From: Mesorhizobium sp. WSM4306
GTDB taxonomy: Bacteria; Pseudomonadota; Alphaproteobacteria; Rhizobiales; Rhizobiaceae
Length of the DNA: 64,000 nucleotides
NCBI RefSeq assembly: GCF_007003975.1
Contig: NZ_VFTC01000015.1
Span: 1-64,000 of the forward strand
Direction of reading: 5' to 3'
A program made the translations under genes and the position numbers. The notes beneath the pieces were generated by a model, which saw only the letters and a list, made by a program, of their open reading frames with translations, did no database searches and was not told where the DNA came from. How positions within the stretch are numbered: position 1 is the stretch's first letter; every line of letters starts with the position of its first letter. This document shows, piece by piece, positions 47,508 to 55,606 of the stretch.

Positions 47508-47555
47508 CATGATCTAATCCGAAAACCGGGTTCCCACTTTTCGGGATCGTGGTCT
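47508..47555. repeat. Palindromic intergenic repeat, family C
   Basis: The sequence CATGATCTAATCCGAAAACC...CACTTTTCGGGATCGTGGTC forms an imperfect hairpin (CCGAAAA / TTTTCGG inner arms, GATC outer arms). It is of a type widely dispersed in rhizobial genomes. It fills the 96-bp gap between the SDR and aldehyde dehydrogenase genes and touches the SDR stop codon. Confidence 0.65.
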
Positions 47556-48339
47556 AGAAGCCGAGCACTTCGGCGTTGATCGATGCTTCGAGGCCGCCGT
47601 CGACCGGCACGTTGGCGCCGTTGACCCAGCGCGCGCCGTCCGAGCACAGGAACAGCACGACAGGCGCAATGTCGCCCGAGGTGCCGGTGCGTCCGACCCG
47701 GGCGATGTCGCTGTCGACGCGGGCGTCGCCGAGCACGCTGCGGAACTGTTTCAGGATCGGTGTCTCCACCGGGCCGGGGCTCACCGCATTGACGCGGATG
47801 CCGCGGCTCCTGAACAGGTCCTGATGCGCGGCGCGCTGCGTCCACAGAAGCAGCAGTTCCTTGGAGACGGGGTAGCCTTCCTCGTTCTTCACCTGATGGT
47901 CGGCGACCACTTTGGCGACATCGGGAAAGCCCTCGATGCCGACCATCGACGCTGCACGGTTGAGGTTGGCGCGCCAGCCATAGCCGGCGATCGAAGCGAC
48001 GTTGACGATGGTGCCGCCTTCGCGAAGTCGTGGCGCGAGACCTTCCGAAAGTGCGCGCAGACCGTAGAAGTTGACAGCCAGTGTCGACACCGCGCCGGTG
48101 TTGCCGGAGAGGCCGGCGACGTTGCAGAGCGCGTCGATGCGCTGCGGCAGGGATGCGACGAGATCATCGACGCCGGCCTTGGACGAGATGTCGGCCTTGA
48201 CGAAACTGCCGACTGTTGCTGCCGGCTCGCGCACGTCGACGCCGATCACATCCGCGCCAAGTTGGCAGGCGAGCTCCGCCGTCCGCGCGCCGATGCCGGA
48301 CGCGACACCGGTTATGAGAATGGTCTTGCCGAAAAGCAT
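47554..48339 (-). CDS. SDR family alcohol dehydrogenase (coniferyl-alcohol dehydrogenase-like)
   Basis: A 261-residue classical SDR. Cofactor motif TGVASGIG near residues 10-17, conserved NVAGLSG and catalytic Ser in NVASIAGYGW, and the catalytic pair Y-x-x-x-K in EGYPVSKELLLLW. The region GIRVNAVSPGPVETPILKQF and the tail VNGANVPVDGGL match Pseudomonas CalA, which oxidises coniferyl alcohol. The unusual YPVSKELLLLW context supports that subgroup. It lies 2 bp after the last permease gene, so it belongs to the transporter operon. The ATG follows GGGAGAAAGCG. Confidence 0.8.
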   Translation of the reverse strand: MLFGKTILITGVASGIGARTAELACQLGADVIGVDVREPAATVGSFVKADISSKAGVDDLVASLPQRIDALCNVAGLSGNTGAVSTLAVNFYGLRALSEGLAPRLREGGTIVNVASIAGYGWRANLNRAASMVGIEGFPDVAKVVADHQVKNEEGYPVSKELLLLWTQRAAHQDLFRSRGIRVNAVSPGPVETPILKQFRSVLGDARVDSDIARVGRTGTSGDIAPVVLFLCSDGARWVNGANVPVDGGLEASINAEVLGF

Positions 48340-48341
48340 GG

Positions 48342-49406
48342 TCACGCTTTCTCCCGATGTGCTGTTGCCTGTTGCGATGTTGGCACGGTGTCGCTGTCGG
48401 TGGCGTTTGCCGGCAGCCTGACGCGATAGCCGACCGGCAGCAGGCGCAGGCCAAAGCGCTCCTCCAGCGTTCCCCATAGGCCGCGCGGCAGGAACAGCGA
48501 GAACAGCACCGCGGTGGCGCCAAGGCCGATGAGATACCAGACGCCGGTGCCGCCGAACCAGGTCTCGATGAGGAAGAACAGCAGCGCGCCGAGAATTGCG
48601 CCCTCGAAGGTGCCGATGCCGCCGACCAGCACCATAAAGATCATGTAGGCAGTCCACTGGACGTTGAAGTAGGTTTTCGGCTGGAAGGTGATGGAGGTGG
48701 CCAGCCACAGCGCGCCGGCAATGCCGATGCCGAAGGCGGCGAGCACGAACAGAAGCCGCTTGGTGCCGGTGACGCGTACGCCGACCGACGCGGCGGCATC
48801 CTCATTGTCCCTGATAGCGCGGATGGCGGCACCCGTGCTGCCGCGCAGCAGGCCGAACAGGATGGCGAGCAGCGCGGTCATCGCGGCCAGCGCCAGCCAG
48901 TAGATCGTCGCCCGTCTGGCGCCGGCGTCATAGACGTTGAGCGAAATCAGCGACGTCCCGGTTTCGCCTTGCACCAGCCGGTCGAGATTGACCAGGAGAT
49001 GGGTGAGGGCCGCGATCACCCACATGCCGATGGCGAACTCGCCATTCCTCAGCCGGAGCATGAACAGCGACATCGGCCAGGAGATCGCGCCGACGATGAT
49101 CGCCGAGACGAACAGCGAGGCGAACGGGTTGAGGCCGGCATCGGCCAGGCGAATGGCGAAATAGGCGCCGAGGCCGAAGAACACTTGCTGTCCCACAGAG
49201 ACCAGGCCGCCGAAGCCGGCCAGCGCATTCCACATCGCCGCCAGGATCACATAGATGAACAAGGCGGTCATGCGGTCGACCGCGCCGGCCGACAGGAATT
49301 GCGGCGCATCGGCGAGCAGCACGATGATCACGACGACCGCGATCGCCGAGATGCGCGAGGCCGGGGTGCCGCGCTCGATGACGGGAGACGTTGAAACTGC
49401 GCTCAT
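48342..49406 (-). CDS. Branched-chain-type ABC transporter permease (LivM-like)
   Basis: A 354-residue permease with about nine membrane segments. It has GLVSVGQQVFFGLGAYFAI in the first half and the conserved RAIRDNEDAAASVGVRV loop that contacts the ATPase. It ends with a cytosolic tail rich in polar residues. The start at 49406 overlaps the stop of the LivH-like gene by 4 bp; a longer frame is a shadow of that gene. Part of a five-gene importer that, next to pcaQ, looks equivalent to the S. meliloti protocatechuate system pcaMNVWX. Confidence 0.85.
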   Translation of the reverse strand: MSAVSTSPVIERGTPASRISAIAVVVIIVLLADAPQFLSAGAVDRMTALFIYVILAAMWNALAGFGGLVSVGQQVFFGLGAYFAIRLADAGLNPFASLFVSAIIVGAISWPMSLFMLRLRNGEFAIGMWVIAALTHLLVNLDRLVQGETGTSLISLNVYDAGARRATIYWLALAAMTALLAILFGLLRGSTGAAIRAIRDNEDAAASVGVRVTGTKRLLFVLAAFGIGIAGALWLATSITFQPKTYFNVQWTAYMIFMVLVGGIGTFEGAILGALLFFLIETWFGGTGVWYLIGLGATAVLFSLFLPRGLWGTLEERFGLRLLPVGYRVRLPANATDSDTVPTSQQATAHREKA

Positions 49407-50299
49407 GTCGTCTTCCTCGCTGGCAGGCGCAGCAGGCCACGCAGGCCGAGGCCGGACGTGGAGAGCCGGATGAACAACACGATCAGGAAGGCGACATGGC
49501 CGCCGATCAGGAAGCCTTGCGGATGCACCTGCGCGCCGAGCGTCTGGGCAAGCGCCAGCACGATGCCGCCGAGAAGTGTGCCCCACAGAGAGCCGGCGCC
49601 GCCGATCACCGCCGCCTCGAAAGCGAACAGCAATTGCGGTGCGCCGGTATAGGGATCGAAGGTGGCGCGCATGCCGAGAAAGGCGCCGGCAAGACCGACG
49701 GTGACCATGGCGATGGCCGCGGCAAGGGCGTTGGCGCGGCGCGCGTCGACGCCGACGAGACCGGCCGTATCGGGATCTTCCGAGGTGGCGCGGATCGAGC
49801 GGCCAAGCCTGGTGCGGGTCAGGAACAGCTGCAGCCCGCCGAGCAGGGTGACGGCGGCGGCGAACATGATGACGGCAAGCTTGCCGACATAGATGCTGCC
49901 CGGCCACTCCCAGGAATCGTAGGACAGGCTGCCGATATAGGGCGCCAGCGACCGTGTGTCGGCGCCGAATTGCTCGAACAGCGCATTGTCGATGACGATG
50001 GCGAGGCCGAATGTGGTGAGGATCGGCAGCAGCGCGCCGCCGCGTGCGCTGCGCTCGAGCAGGAAGCGTTGCAGCGCCCAGCCGATCGCCGCCATCAGCG
50101 GCAGGACGATGAGCAGGCCGACGAAAGGCGAGATGTGGAAGCGTGAGGCGAGCCACCACAGCGCATAGGCCGAAAATACGGCAAGGCTGCCATGCGCGAG
50201 GTTGATGATGCGCATCACCGAAAACATGAAGGAGAGGCCGCAGGCGATCAGCGCGTAGTAGCCGCCGAGCAGAATGCCCTGGACGATCTGGTTGCTCAT
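49403..50299 (-). CDS. Branched-chain-type ABC transporter permease (LivH-like)
   Basis: A 298-residue permease. It starts IVQGILLGGYYALIACGLSF, has the family segment IINLAHGSLAVFSAYAL, and a cytosolic loop SIRATSEDPDTAGLVGVDARR. Eight hydrophobic segments fit LivH. Both ends overlap the flanking genes by 4 bp. It pairs with the LivM-like protein to form the channel for an aromatic acid, inferred from context. Confidence 0.87.
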   Translation of the reverse strand: MSNQIVQGILLGGYYALIACGLSFMFSVMRIINLAHGSLAVFSAYALWWLASRFHISPFVGLLIVLPLMAAIGWALQRFLLERSARGGALLPILTTFGLAIVIDNALFEQFGADTRSLAPYIGSLSYDSWEWPGSIYVGKLAVIMFAAAVTLLGGLQLFLTRTRLGRSIRATSEDPDTAGLVGVDARRANALAAAIAMVTVGLAGAFLGMRATFDPYTGAPQLLFAFEAAVIGGAGSLWGTLLGGIVLALAQTLGAQVHPQGFLIGGHVAFLIVLFIRLSTSGLGLRGLLRLPARKTT

Positions 50300-51024
50300 G
50301 CCGGCACACTCCCGGCGCTTTTCCTGTGCAGGCCGAAATAGGCCTTCGTCACCTCGTCGCGCGAGACGCCCTTGCTCGAACCCTCGAGCGCCACGCGTCC
50401 TTCGAGCATGCAGATGACTTTGTCCGAGACCGAGAGCGCGCGGTTAAGGTCCTGTTCGACCAGGATGATCGTCGTGCCGGAACTGATCAGGCCCTGCAGC
50501 GAGGCGTAGACGCGGTCGACCACCAGCGGCGACAGGCCGAGCGAGACCTCGTCGAGCAGCAGCAGCTCGGGATTGCTCATCAGCGCGCGGCCAATTGCGG
50601 TGGCCTGCTGCTCGCCGCCGGAGAGATGCCCGGTCTTGGCGTGGCGGCGCGGCTTCAGATTGGGAAAGGTGTCGAGCACTCGTTCCACGCTCCAGTCGCC
50701 GGGACGGCCGGCGGTCTTGCCGAGCAGGAGGTTCTCTTCGACGGTCATCTGAACGAACAGCTTTCGTCCCTCGGGCACCAGCGCGACGCCCATGCCGACG
50801 CGCTTGTGCGACGGCACGCCGGTGATATCGGCGCCGTCCAGCAGCACACGGCCGGCTGTCGGCTGATGCGCGCCGGCGATTGCCCTGAGCAACGTCGTCT
50901 TGCCGGCGCCATTGGCGCCGACCAGCGCCAGCGTTTCGCCGCGCTCGATCGCAAAGCTCACACCGCGCACTGCCTGTAAGAGGCCGTGCCGGACAACCAG
51001 GTTCTCGATTGCGAGCAGGCTCAT
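50296..51024 (-). CDS. ABC transporter ATP-binding protein (LivF-like)
   Basis: A 242-residue ATPase. Walker A GANGAGKTT (about 36-44), signature LSGGEQQATAIGRALM, Walker B LLLLDEVSLGLSP and switch His replaced by the Gln of ILVEQDLNRAL, all typical of LivF. The ATG at 51024 overlaps the stop of the LivG-like gene. The signature has GGEQQ-A-T where most have GGEQQML, a small deviation. Confidence 0.88.
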   Translation of the reverse strand: MSLLAIENLVVRHGLLQAVRGVSFAIERGETLALVGANGAGKTTLLRAIAGAHQPTAGRVLLDGADITGVPSHKRVGMGVALVPEGRKLFVQMTVEENLLLGKTAGRPGDWSVERVLDTFPNLKPRRHAKTGHLSGGEQQATAIGRALMSNPELLLLDEVSLGLSPLVVDRVYASLQGLISSGTTIILVEQDLNRALSVSDKVICMLEGRVALEGSSKGVSRDEVTKAYFGLHRKSAGSVPA

Positions 51025-51761
51025 TTCGGGCCTCCACCGAGATAGGCGCGCACGACTTCCGGATCGGCCATCACCGCCTGCGGCTCGCCGTCGGCGATGA
51101 TCTTGCCGGCATCCATGCAGATCAGCCGCTCGGCCACCTGCAGCAGGATGTGGACGATGTGCTCGATCCAGACGATGCCGATCTTGCGCCGGCGCAATTC
51201 CTTGATCGTGTCGACGAGCTCGCTGGCCTCGCCATCGGTCAGTCCGCCGCCGATCTCGTCGAGCAGAAGCAATGTCGGTCTCGCCGCAAGCGCGCGGGCC
51301 AGTTCCAGCCGCTTGCGGTCGAGCAGGCCGAGCGTTTCGGCCCGCCGGTTGGCGACGCCCAGCATGCCGCACAGTTTCAGTGACGCCAGCGCCTCCTCAT
51401 AGGCCTCGTCGCGGGCGAGACCGGCGCCATGCGACGCGGCGACAAAGACATTTTCGAACGTGGTCATGCCGCTGAACGGCTTCGGCACCTGGTGCGTGCG
51501 CACCAGGCCGAGACGACAGCGCTGCGTTGCCGGCATCGCCGTCACGTCGCCGCCCTTGAAGGCAACGGTGCCGGCACTCGGCGGAAAGGCGCCTGAAAGG
51601 ACGCTGAGCAGCGTCGTCTTGCCGGCGCCGTTCGGGCCGACAATGCCGACCGCCTTGTCGGCCATCATGGCGAAGTCGATATCGTCGAGTACCACCAGCG
51701 CGCCGAAGCGTTTGTGGATGCCGGCGGCGCTGAGGATCGCAGCGTTTGCTGAACCGTTCAC
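51021..51761 (-). CDS. ABC transporter ATP-binding protein (LivG-like)
   Basis: A 246-residue ATPase with Walker A GPNGAGKTTLL, Walker B LLLLDEIGGGL and His in IVWIEHIVHIL. The signature region reads TLGLLDRKRLELARALAA, where LSGGQ is replaced by LGLLDRKR, the relaxed form usual in LivG (LxYGQQRxLEIARAL). The substitution of YGQQ by LLDR goes further than usual. The GTG at 51761 follows GGGGATCGCATC and is the start that fits the domain. It lies 23 bp after the binding-protein gene. Confidence 0.83.
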   Translation of the reverse strand: MNGSANAAILSAAGIHKRFGALVVLDDIDFAMMADKAVGIVGPNGAGKTTLLSVLSGAFPPSAGTVAFKGGDVTAMPATQRCRLGLVRTHQVPKPFSGMTTFENVFVAASHGAGLARDEAYEEALASLKLCGMLGVANRRAETLGLLDRKRLELARALAARPTLLLLDEIGGGLTDGEASELVDTIKELRRRKIGIVWIEHIVHILLQVAERLICMDAGKIIADGEPQAVMADPEVVRAYLGGGPK

Positions 51762-51784
51762 GATGCGATCCCCGTAACCGTCGA

Positions 51785-53083
51785 TCAGCCGTTGTACGGC
51801 TGGAGCTTGGCTTCGACCGGCACCTTCGGATCGGTGGCGTTCTCGGTCACCACATAGTCGAGCGGGAACTTGCTGCCTTCCTTGGCGGCCACCCACTGCG
51901 TGCCGATGATCGGGCCGGGCGAGACATTCGCGACCGGGCCGCTGGTGAAATCGACCTTGCCGATCATGGTCTCGGTCTTGAGCGTGCTCAGCGCCTTGGC
52001 CACCGCCGCCTTGTCCTTGGCGTCGGTGCTTGCCTTGAGGGCTTCGAAGCCGGCGTCGAGCAGCGACATCGAAGCGCCGAGCTGCTGCGTCCATTGCTTG
52101 CCGCTGGCGGCCTCATAGCCATCGGCAAGTTCGGCTCCCGAAACACCGGTCAGCGGCGACTTGTAGGGGAAGGCCTTGTGCCAGTAGGCTGCGCTCGAAA
52201 TCTTCATGCCGAGGTCACCGAGCGCCTCGATGTCGGACGGGAACAGTCCGGTCTTGGCGACCTGGGCGATCTTGATTTGCCGGGTTAGGCCCTGCTGCGC
52301 CGCCTGGCGCCAGAAGGCGGCGAAATCCGGCGGGATCGGGAAGGAGTTGAAGATCTCGACGCCTTCCTGCTTGAACAGCGCGATCTGCGAGGAATAATCG
52401 GTGGTGCCGGTCTCATACGCGCCGGGATCGACGATGGTGAAACCTTGCTTGGCCAGCAACGGCGCCAGATGGGCGCGGATGGCGTTGCCGTCGGCGTCGT
52501 TCGGATACATGACACCGACCTTCTTGTTGGTCTCGATCAGGTTCCACTGCGAGACATAGGCCCTGAAGAACTCGTCGACGCCGAAGCCGAAATGATAGGT
52601 CCACTTGAACGGCGAGGGCGCGCCTGGCTTGGCGCCGCGGCCGAAATACCAGGCTTCCCAGGGCATGACCGTTGACAGGCACGGCACGCCGGCGGCCTCG
52701 CAGGCGTCGGCGACCGGATTGATGACCTCGGGCGTCGACACGGCGAGCATCAGGTCGATGGCCTGGTTGTTGATCAGGTCCTTGGCGAGCTGTCCGGCGC
52801 GGGACGGATCGGACTGCGTGTCCTGGTCGAGGATCTCGACACTGTATTTCTTGCCGCCAAGTTCGATGCCGTTGGCCAGCGCCTTGCGGGCAAGGTCGAG
52901 CACATAGCCGTCGGTCTCGCCGAAGCCGGCGAGCGGCCCGGTGCGCGGGCTGACGAAGCCGACCTTTAGCGTGTCGGCGGCTTGCGCGAAAGCTTTGCCG
53001 CGGCTGAGCGCAAGGGCTGCGCCGCCGGCCAGCGATGTGGCGATGAACTGGCGCCGCGAGACGCCGGATTTGCTTGAGGTCAT
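51785..53083 (-). CDS. Periplasmic aromatic-acid/branched-chain-type substrate-binding protein (PcaM-like)
   Basis: A 432-residue binding protein of the Peripla_BP_6 class. It has a Tat-like signal, VSRRQFIATSLAGGAALALS, cleaved near AFAQA (about 34). The mature part begins DTLKVGFVSPRTGPLAGFGE and includes the ligand-cleft segments AVSTPEVINPVADACEAAGV and GVMYPNDADGN. This class binds amino acids or aromatic acids. First gene of the transporter operon, 213 bp downstream of a PcaQ-type box, so protocatechuate or a related acid is the likely ligand. PcaM is the binding protein of the S. meliloti counterpart. Confidence 0.82.
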   Translation of the reverse strand: MTSSKSGVSRRQFIATSLAGGAALALSRGKAFAQAADTLKVGFVSPRTGPLAGFGETDGYVLDLARKALANGIELGGKKYSVEILDQDTQSDPSRAGQLAKDLINNQAIDLMLAVSTPEVINPVADACEAAGVPCLSTVMPWEAWYFGRGAKPGAPSPFKWTYHFGFGVDEFFRAYVSQWNLIETNKKVGVMYPNDADGNAIRAHLAPLLAKQGFTIVDPGAYETGTTDYSSQIALFKQEGVEIFNSFPIPPDFAAFWRQAAQQGLTRQIKIAQVAKTGLFPSDIEALGDLGMKISSAAYWHKAFPYKSPLTGVSGAELADGYEAASGKQWTQQLGASMSLLDAGFEALKASTDAKDKAAVAKALSTLKTETMIGKVDFTSGPVANVSPGPIIGTQWVAAKEGSKFPLDYVVTENATDPKVPVEAKLQPYNG

Positions 53084-53260
53084 GCTGATATTCCTCCCTT
53101 TCCTGGCGGTGCCTGGAGGCGACCGCCGGCCTGCTCAAAATCGGTGCCGCCCTTATTCAGATCGGATATCGCCCCGGCTGGCTCTGAAGCGGCAGCGGAA
53201 CGCCGCCAATGCCGATAACGGCACGATTTCGATCCTCCCATCGTCACAGTGCCCTAGGTG

Positions 53261-53311
53261 TTTGGTTTGGTAAAATGATATTTTGCGGTGTTTCGTTAAC
53301 CCTGGGGTTAC
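53261..53311 (-). promoter_or_regulatory. PcaQ-type promoter module of the aromatic transporter operon
   Basis: On the minus strand GTAACC-N4-GGTTAA (53311-53296) matches the PcaQ consensus ATAACC-N4-GGTTAA at all but one position. Eight bases further, the 27 bases complementary to 53287-53261 are identical to 54329-54355 in front of pcaD, at the same spacing. The module points toward the binding-protein gene at 53083. Co-induction of transporter and ring-cleavage genes by PcaQ is inferred. Confidence 0.7.
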
Positions 53312-53379
53312 GATAATTGCACCCGGGATCGCGTCGCCGAAACTGACTGTTTGCTGTGCCGGCGCGAAGGACGACTGCC

Positions 53380-54297
53380 TCAGCTGCCTCGGCGGGCTGC
53401 CTCGCGGATGGTTTTCAGCAGGATGGCGAAGGCCGGCGAGGGGGCCGTGTCGGTCCGCATCGTCAGCCCGACAGGTCCCTTGGTTTCCTCGGTATTGACC
53501 GGCAGAGCGACGAAGGCGCCGCTGGAGATTTCATTGGCGACGACGCCGGTCGAGATGATCCAGACGGCATCGCTTTGCCGCAGGAAGGCGCGGCCGAAGG
53601 AATCCGAGACGGTCTCGATTTCGGTCGCCGGCGCGGTCATACCATTGGTGATGAACAGGCGGTCGACGAACGGGCGGATGACCGATTCCCGGGTCGGCAT
53701 CAGCACCGGAAACTCATCGAGGCGGGCGAAGATGTCCTGGCCCGGCTGCGCCAAGGGGTGGCCGGCCCGCACCACGAACAGAACCTGTTCGGAATAGAGA
53801 TGCTCGAAGAAGAAGCCGGTCATGTTTTCCGGTGCCGCCAGCCGGCCGACAACAAGATCGAGCGCGCCGACGCGCAACTGTTCGAGCAGGACGGCATTCT
53901 CACCGGTGACGATCTTGATCGCCGCTCCCGTATTTTCACTCAGGAACAGACTCATGGCGAGCGGCATGACCCTGGCCGACACTGTGGGCAGCGCGCCGAT
54001 ACGGATCGGATGGCGGTTGATGGCGCCGTCCTGGCGGACGGAATCGACGCCACGCTTCAAGGCGGTGATCGCCGTTCCGGCATGACCGAGGAAGATTTCG
54101 CCGAGCCGTGTCACCCTGATGCCGCGGCCGTCGCGTTCGACGACTGCGATGCCAAGCGCCTCTTCCAGTTCGCGCAGCGTCTTGGTCACCGCCGGCGGAC
54201 TGACGTGAAGAAAGTCGGCTGCCCTCGCCACGCTGCCTTGCCGCGCTACCTCAAGGAAAGCCTGCAGGTGACGGAACCTTATGCGGCTTTCGGACAT
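53380..54297 (-). CDS. pcaQ: LysR family regulator PcaQ
   Basis: A 305-residue LysR-type regulator. The HTH region begins SRIRFRHLQAFLEVARQGSV and includes HVSPPAVTKTLRELEEALG. The effector domain includes RIGALPTVSARVMPLAM. The start at 54297 aligns with known PcaQ proteins (M-x-x-x-R-I-[KR]-F-R-H-L-Q), although the ATG at 54306 is also in frame; GGGAGG lies 11 bases before the former and only 2 before the latter. In rhizobia PcaQ activates pcaDCHGB with beta-carboxy-cis,cis-muconate or gamma-carboxymuconolactone as inducer. It is divergent from pcaD, as expected. Confidence 0.9.
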   Translation of the reverse strand: MSESRIRFRHLQAFLEVARQGSVARAADFLHVSPPAVTKTLRELEEALGIAVVERDGRGIRVTRLGEIFLGHAGTAITALKRGVDSVRQDGAINRHPIRIGALPTVSARVMPLAMSLFLSENTGAAIKIVTGENAVLLEQLRVGALDLVVGRLAAPENMTGFFFEHLYSEQVLFVVRAGHPLAQPGQDIFARLDEFPVLMPTRESVIRPFVDRLFITNGMTAPATEIETVSDSFGRAFLRQSDAVWIISTGVVANEISSGAFVALPVNTEETKGPVGLTMRTDTAPSPAFAILLKTIREAARRGS

Positions 54298-54304
54298 GGT
54301 TCTC

Positions 54305-54355
54305 ATAACCTCCCAGTTAATGAAACGGCGCAAAATATCATTTTACCAAACCAAA
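54305..54355 (+). promoter_or_regulatory. PcaQ-type promoter module of the pcaD operon
   Basis: ATAACC-N4-AGTTAA (54305-54320) differs from the PcaQ consensus at one base. After eight bases follows the 27-base AT-rich stretch 54329-54355, identical to the one at 53261-53287. The box overlaps the 5' end of pcaQ itself, so binding could also repress pcaQ. The module points toward pcaD, whose start codon is 36 bp beyond. Confidence 0.75.
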
Positions 54356-54390
54356 TGCCTTGTGCAATGTGAACACGGAGGATCGAAATC

Positions 54391-55200
54391 GTGCCATTCG
54401 TCAACATTGGCGGCATCACGCTGCACCATCGCAACTTCAAGGCGAATGGGAACGCGCGGCCAGTCGTGTTTATCAATTCGCTCGGTACCGACTTCCGCAT
54501 CTGGGACGAAGTGGTGTCTGACTTGAACGCTGACATGCCCTTGCTGGTTTACGACAAGCGCGGCCACGGTCTTTCCGACATTGGCGGCATCGCCTCGATC
54601 GACGATCATGTCGACGATCTCTCCGGCCTCATCGATCATTTCGGGCTGACTAATGTCGTGCTCTGCGGCCTGTCGGTCGGCGGCCTGGTCGCGCAAGGGT
54701 TCTATGCAAGGCGGCCCGACATAGTCGAAGGTCTCATCCTGTGCGACACGGCGCACAAGATCGGCACCGCCGACAGCTGGAACACCCGAATAGCAACCGT
54801 CGAAAGCAAAGGCATCCAGGCCATCGCCGACGCAGTGCTTAAACTGTGGTTCACCCCGGCCTTCCACGCGGACCGTATCGCCGAGCTTGACGGCTACTGG
54901 AACATGATGACCCGGCAAGCCGTCGCCGGTTATGTCGGCACCTGCGCCGCAGTGCGCGACGCCGATTTCACCGAGGTCGCTCAGGCTATCGCGATTCCTA
55001 CGCTTTGCGTCGTCGGTGACCAGGACGGCTCGACGCCGCCGGACCTGGTTCGCTGGCTGGCAGAACTCATTCCCGGCGCGCGCTTCGAGATCATTCGGGA
55101 TGCCGGCCACATTCCTTGCGTCGAGCAGCCCGGTGCGCTGACCGCCCTGATCCGAGAATTTCTCGCGTCGCTTCCTCAGAGAAAGCAGATCCATGGATGA
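54391..55200 (+). CDS. pcaD: 3-oxoadipate enol-lactonase
   Basis: A 269-residue alpha/beta hydrolase that opens beta-ketoadipate enol-lactone to 3-oxoadipate. The oxyanion region is INSLGTDFRIWD, the nucleophile Ser is in CGLSVGGL, the acid Asp in VGDQDGSTPP and the His in DAGHIPCVEQP. The GTG start follows ACGGAGG. It is the first gene of pcaDCHGB-pobA, driven by the PcaQ module upstream. Its 3' end overlaps pcaC by 8 bp. Confidence 0.93.
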   Translation: MPFVNIGGITLHHRNFKANGNARPVVFINSLGTDFRIWDEVVSDLNADMPLLVYDKRGHGLSDIGGIASIDDHVDDLSGLIDHFGLTNVVLCGLSVGGLVAQGFYARRPDIVEGLILCDTAHKIGTADSWNTRIATVESKGIQAIADAVLKLWFTPAFHADRIAELDGYWNMMTRQAVAGYVGTCAAVRDADFTEVAQAIAIPTLCVVGDQDGSTPPDLVRWLAELIPGARFEIIRDAGHIPCVEQPGALTALIREFLASLPQRKQIHG

Positions 55201-55606
55201 AGTGTCCAAGACCATGACCAGATACCGGACCGGTCTGACGGTGCGGCGCTCGGTGCTCGGCGACCCGCATGTCGACCGCAGCGAGGATGCCGTCACCGAT
55301 TTCGACCGGCCGTTCCAGGAGCTGATCACCGAGGCAGCCTGGGGGACGGTGTGGGCGCGGCCGGGTTTCAGCAAGCGCGAGCGCTCGATCGTGACGCTGG
55401 CCCTGCTCGCCGCACTCGGTCATGATGAAGAGGTCGCCATGCATGTGCGCGCCACCGCCAACACCGGCGCCTCGCGTGACGACATCTGCGAAGCGTTCCT
55501 GCATGTGGCGATCTACGCCGGCGTGCCGGCGGCCAACCGCGCCTTCAGGATCGCCAAGGAGGTGTTTTCGGAAATGGACGGAAGCAGGAATGGCCATGCC
55601 AGCTGA
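55193..55606 (+). CDS. pcaC: 4-carboxymuconolactone decarboxylase
   Basis: A 137-residue AhpD-like helical protein that decarboxylates gamma-carboxymuconolactone to the enol-lactone. Family segments: [41 protein letters not shown] with the E-H pair, and the C-terminal [13 protein letters not shown]. The length of about 130 is normal. It overlaps pcaD upstream and pcaH downstream (about 17 bp), so the first genes are tightly coupled. Confidence 0.93.
   Translation: MDEVSKTMTRYRTGLTVRRSVLGDPHVDRSEDAVTDFDRPFQELITEAAWGTVWARPGFSKRERSIVTLALLAALGHDEEVAMHVRATANTGASRDDICEAFLHVAIYAGVPAANRAFRIAKEVFSEMDGSRNGHAS

Noticed and set aside
46003..47517. Plus-strand reading frame of 504 codons
   Set aside because: Antisense to the aldehyde dehydrogenase, whose catalytic Cys, Glu and NAD motifs are intact.
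49403..50309. LivM-like gene extended upstream to 50309 (655 codons)
   Set aside because: The extension reads through the LivH-like gene in another frame. The start at 49406 with a 4-bp overlap fits the family length.
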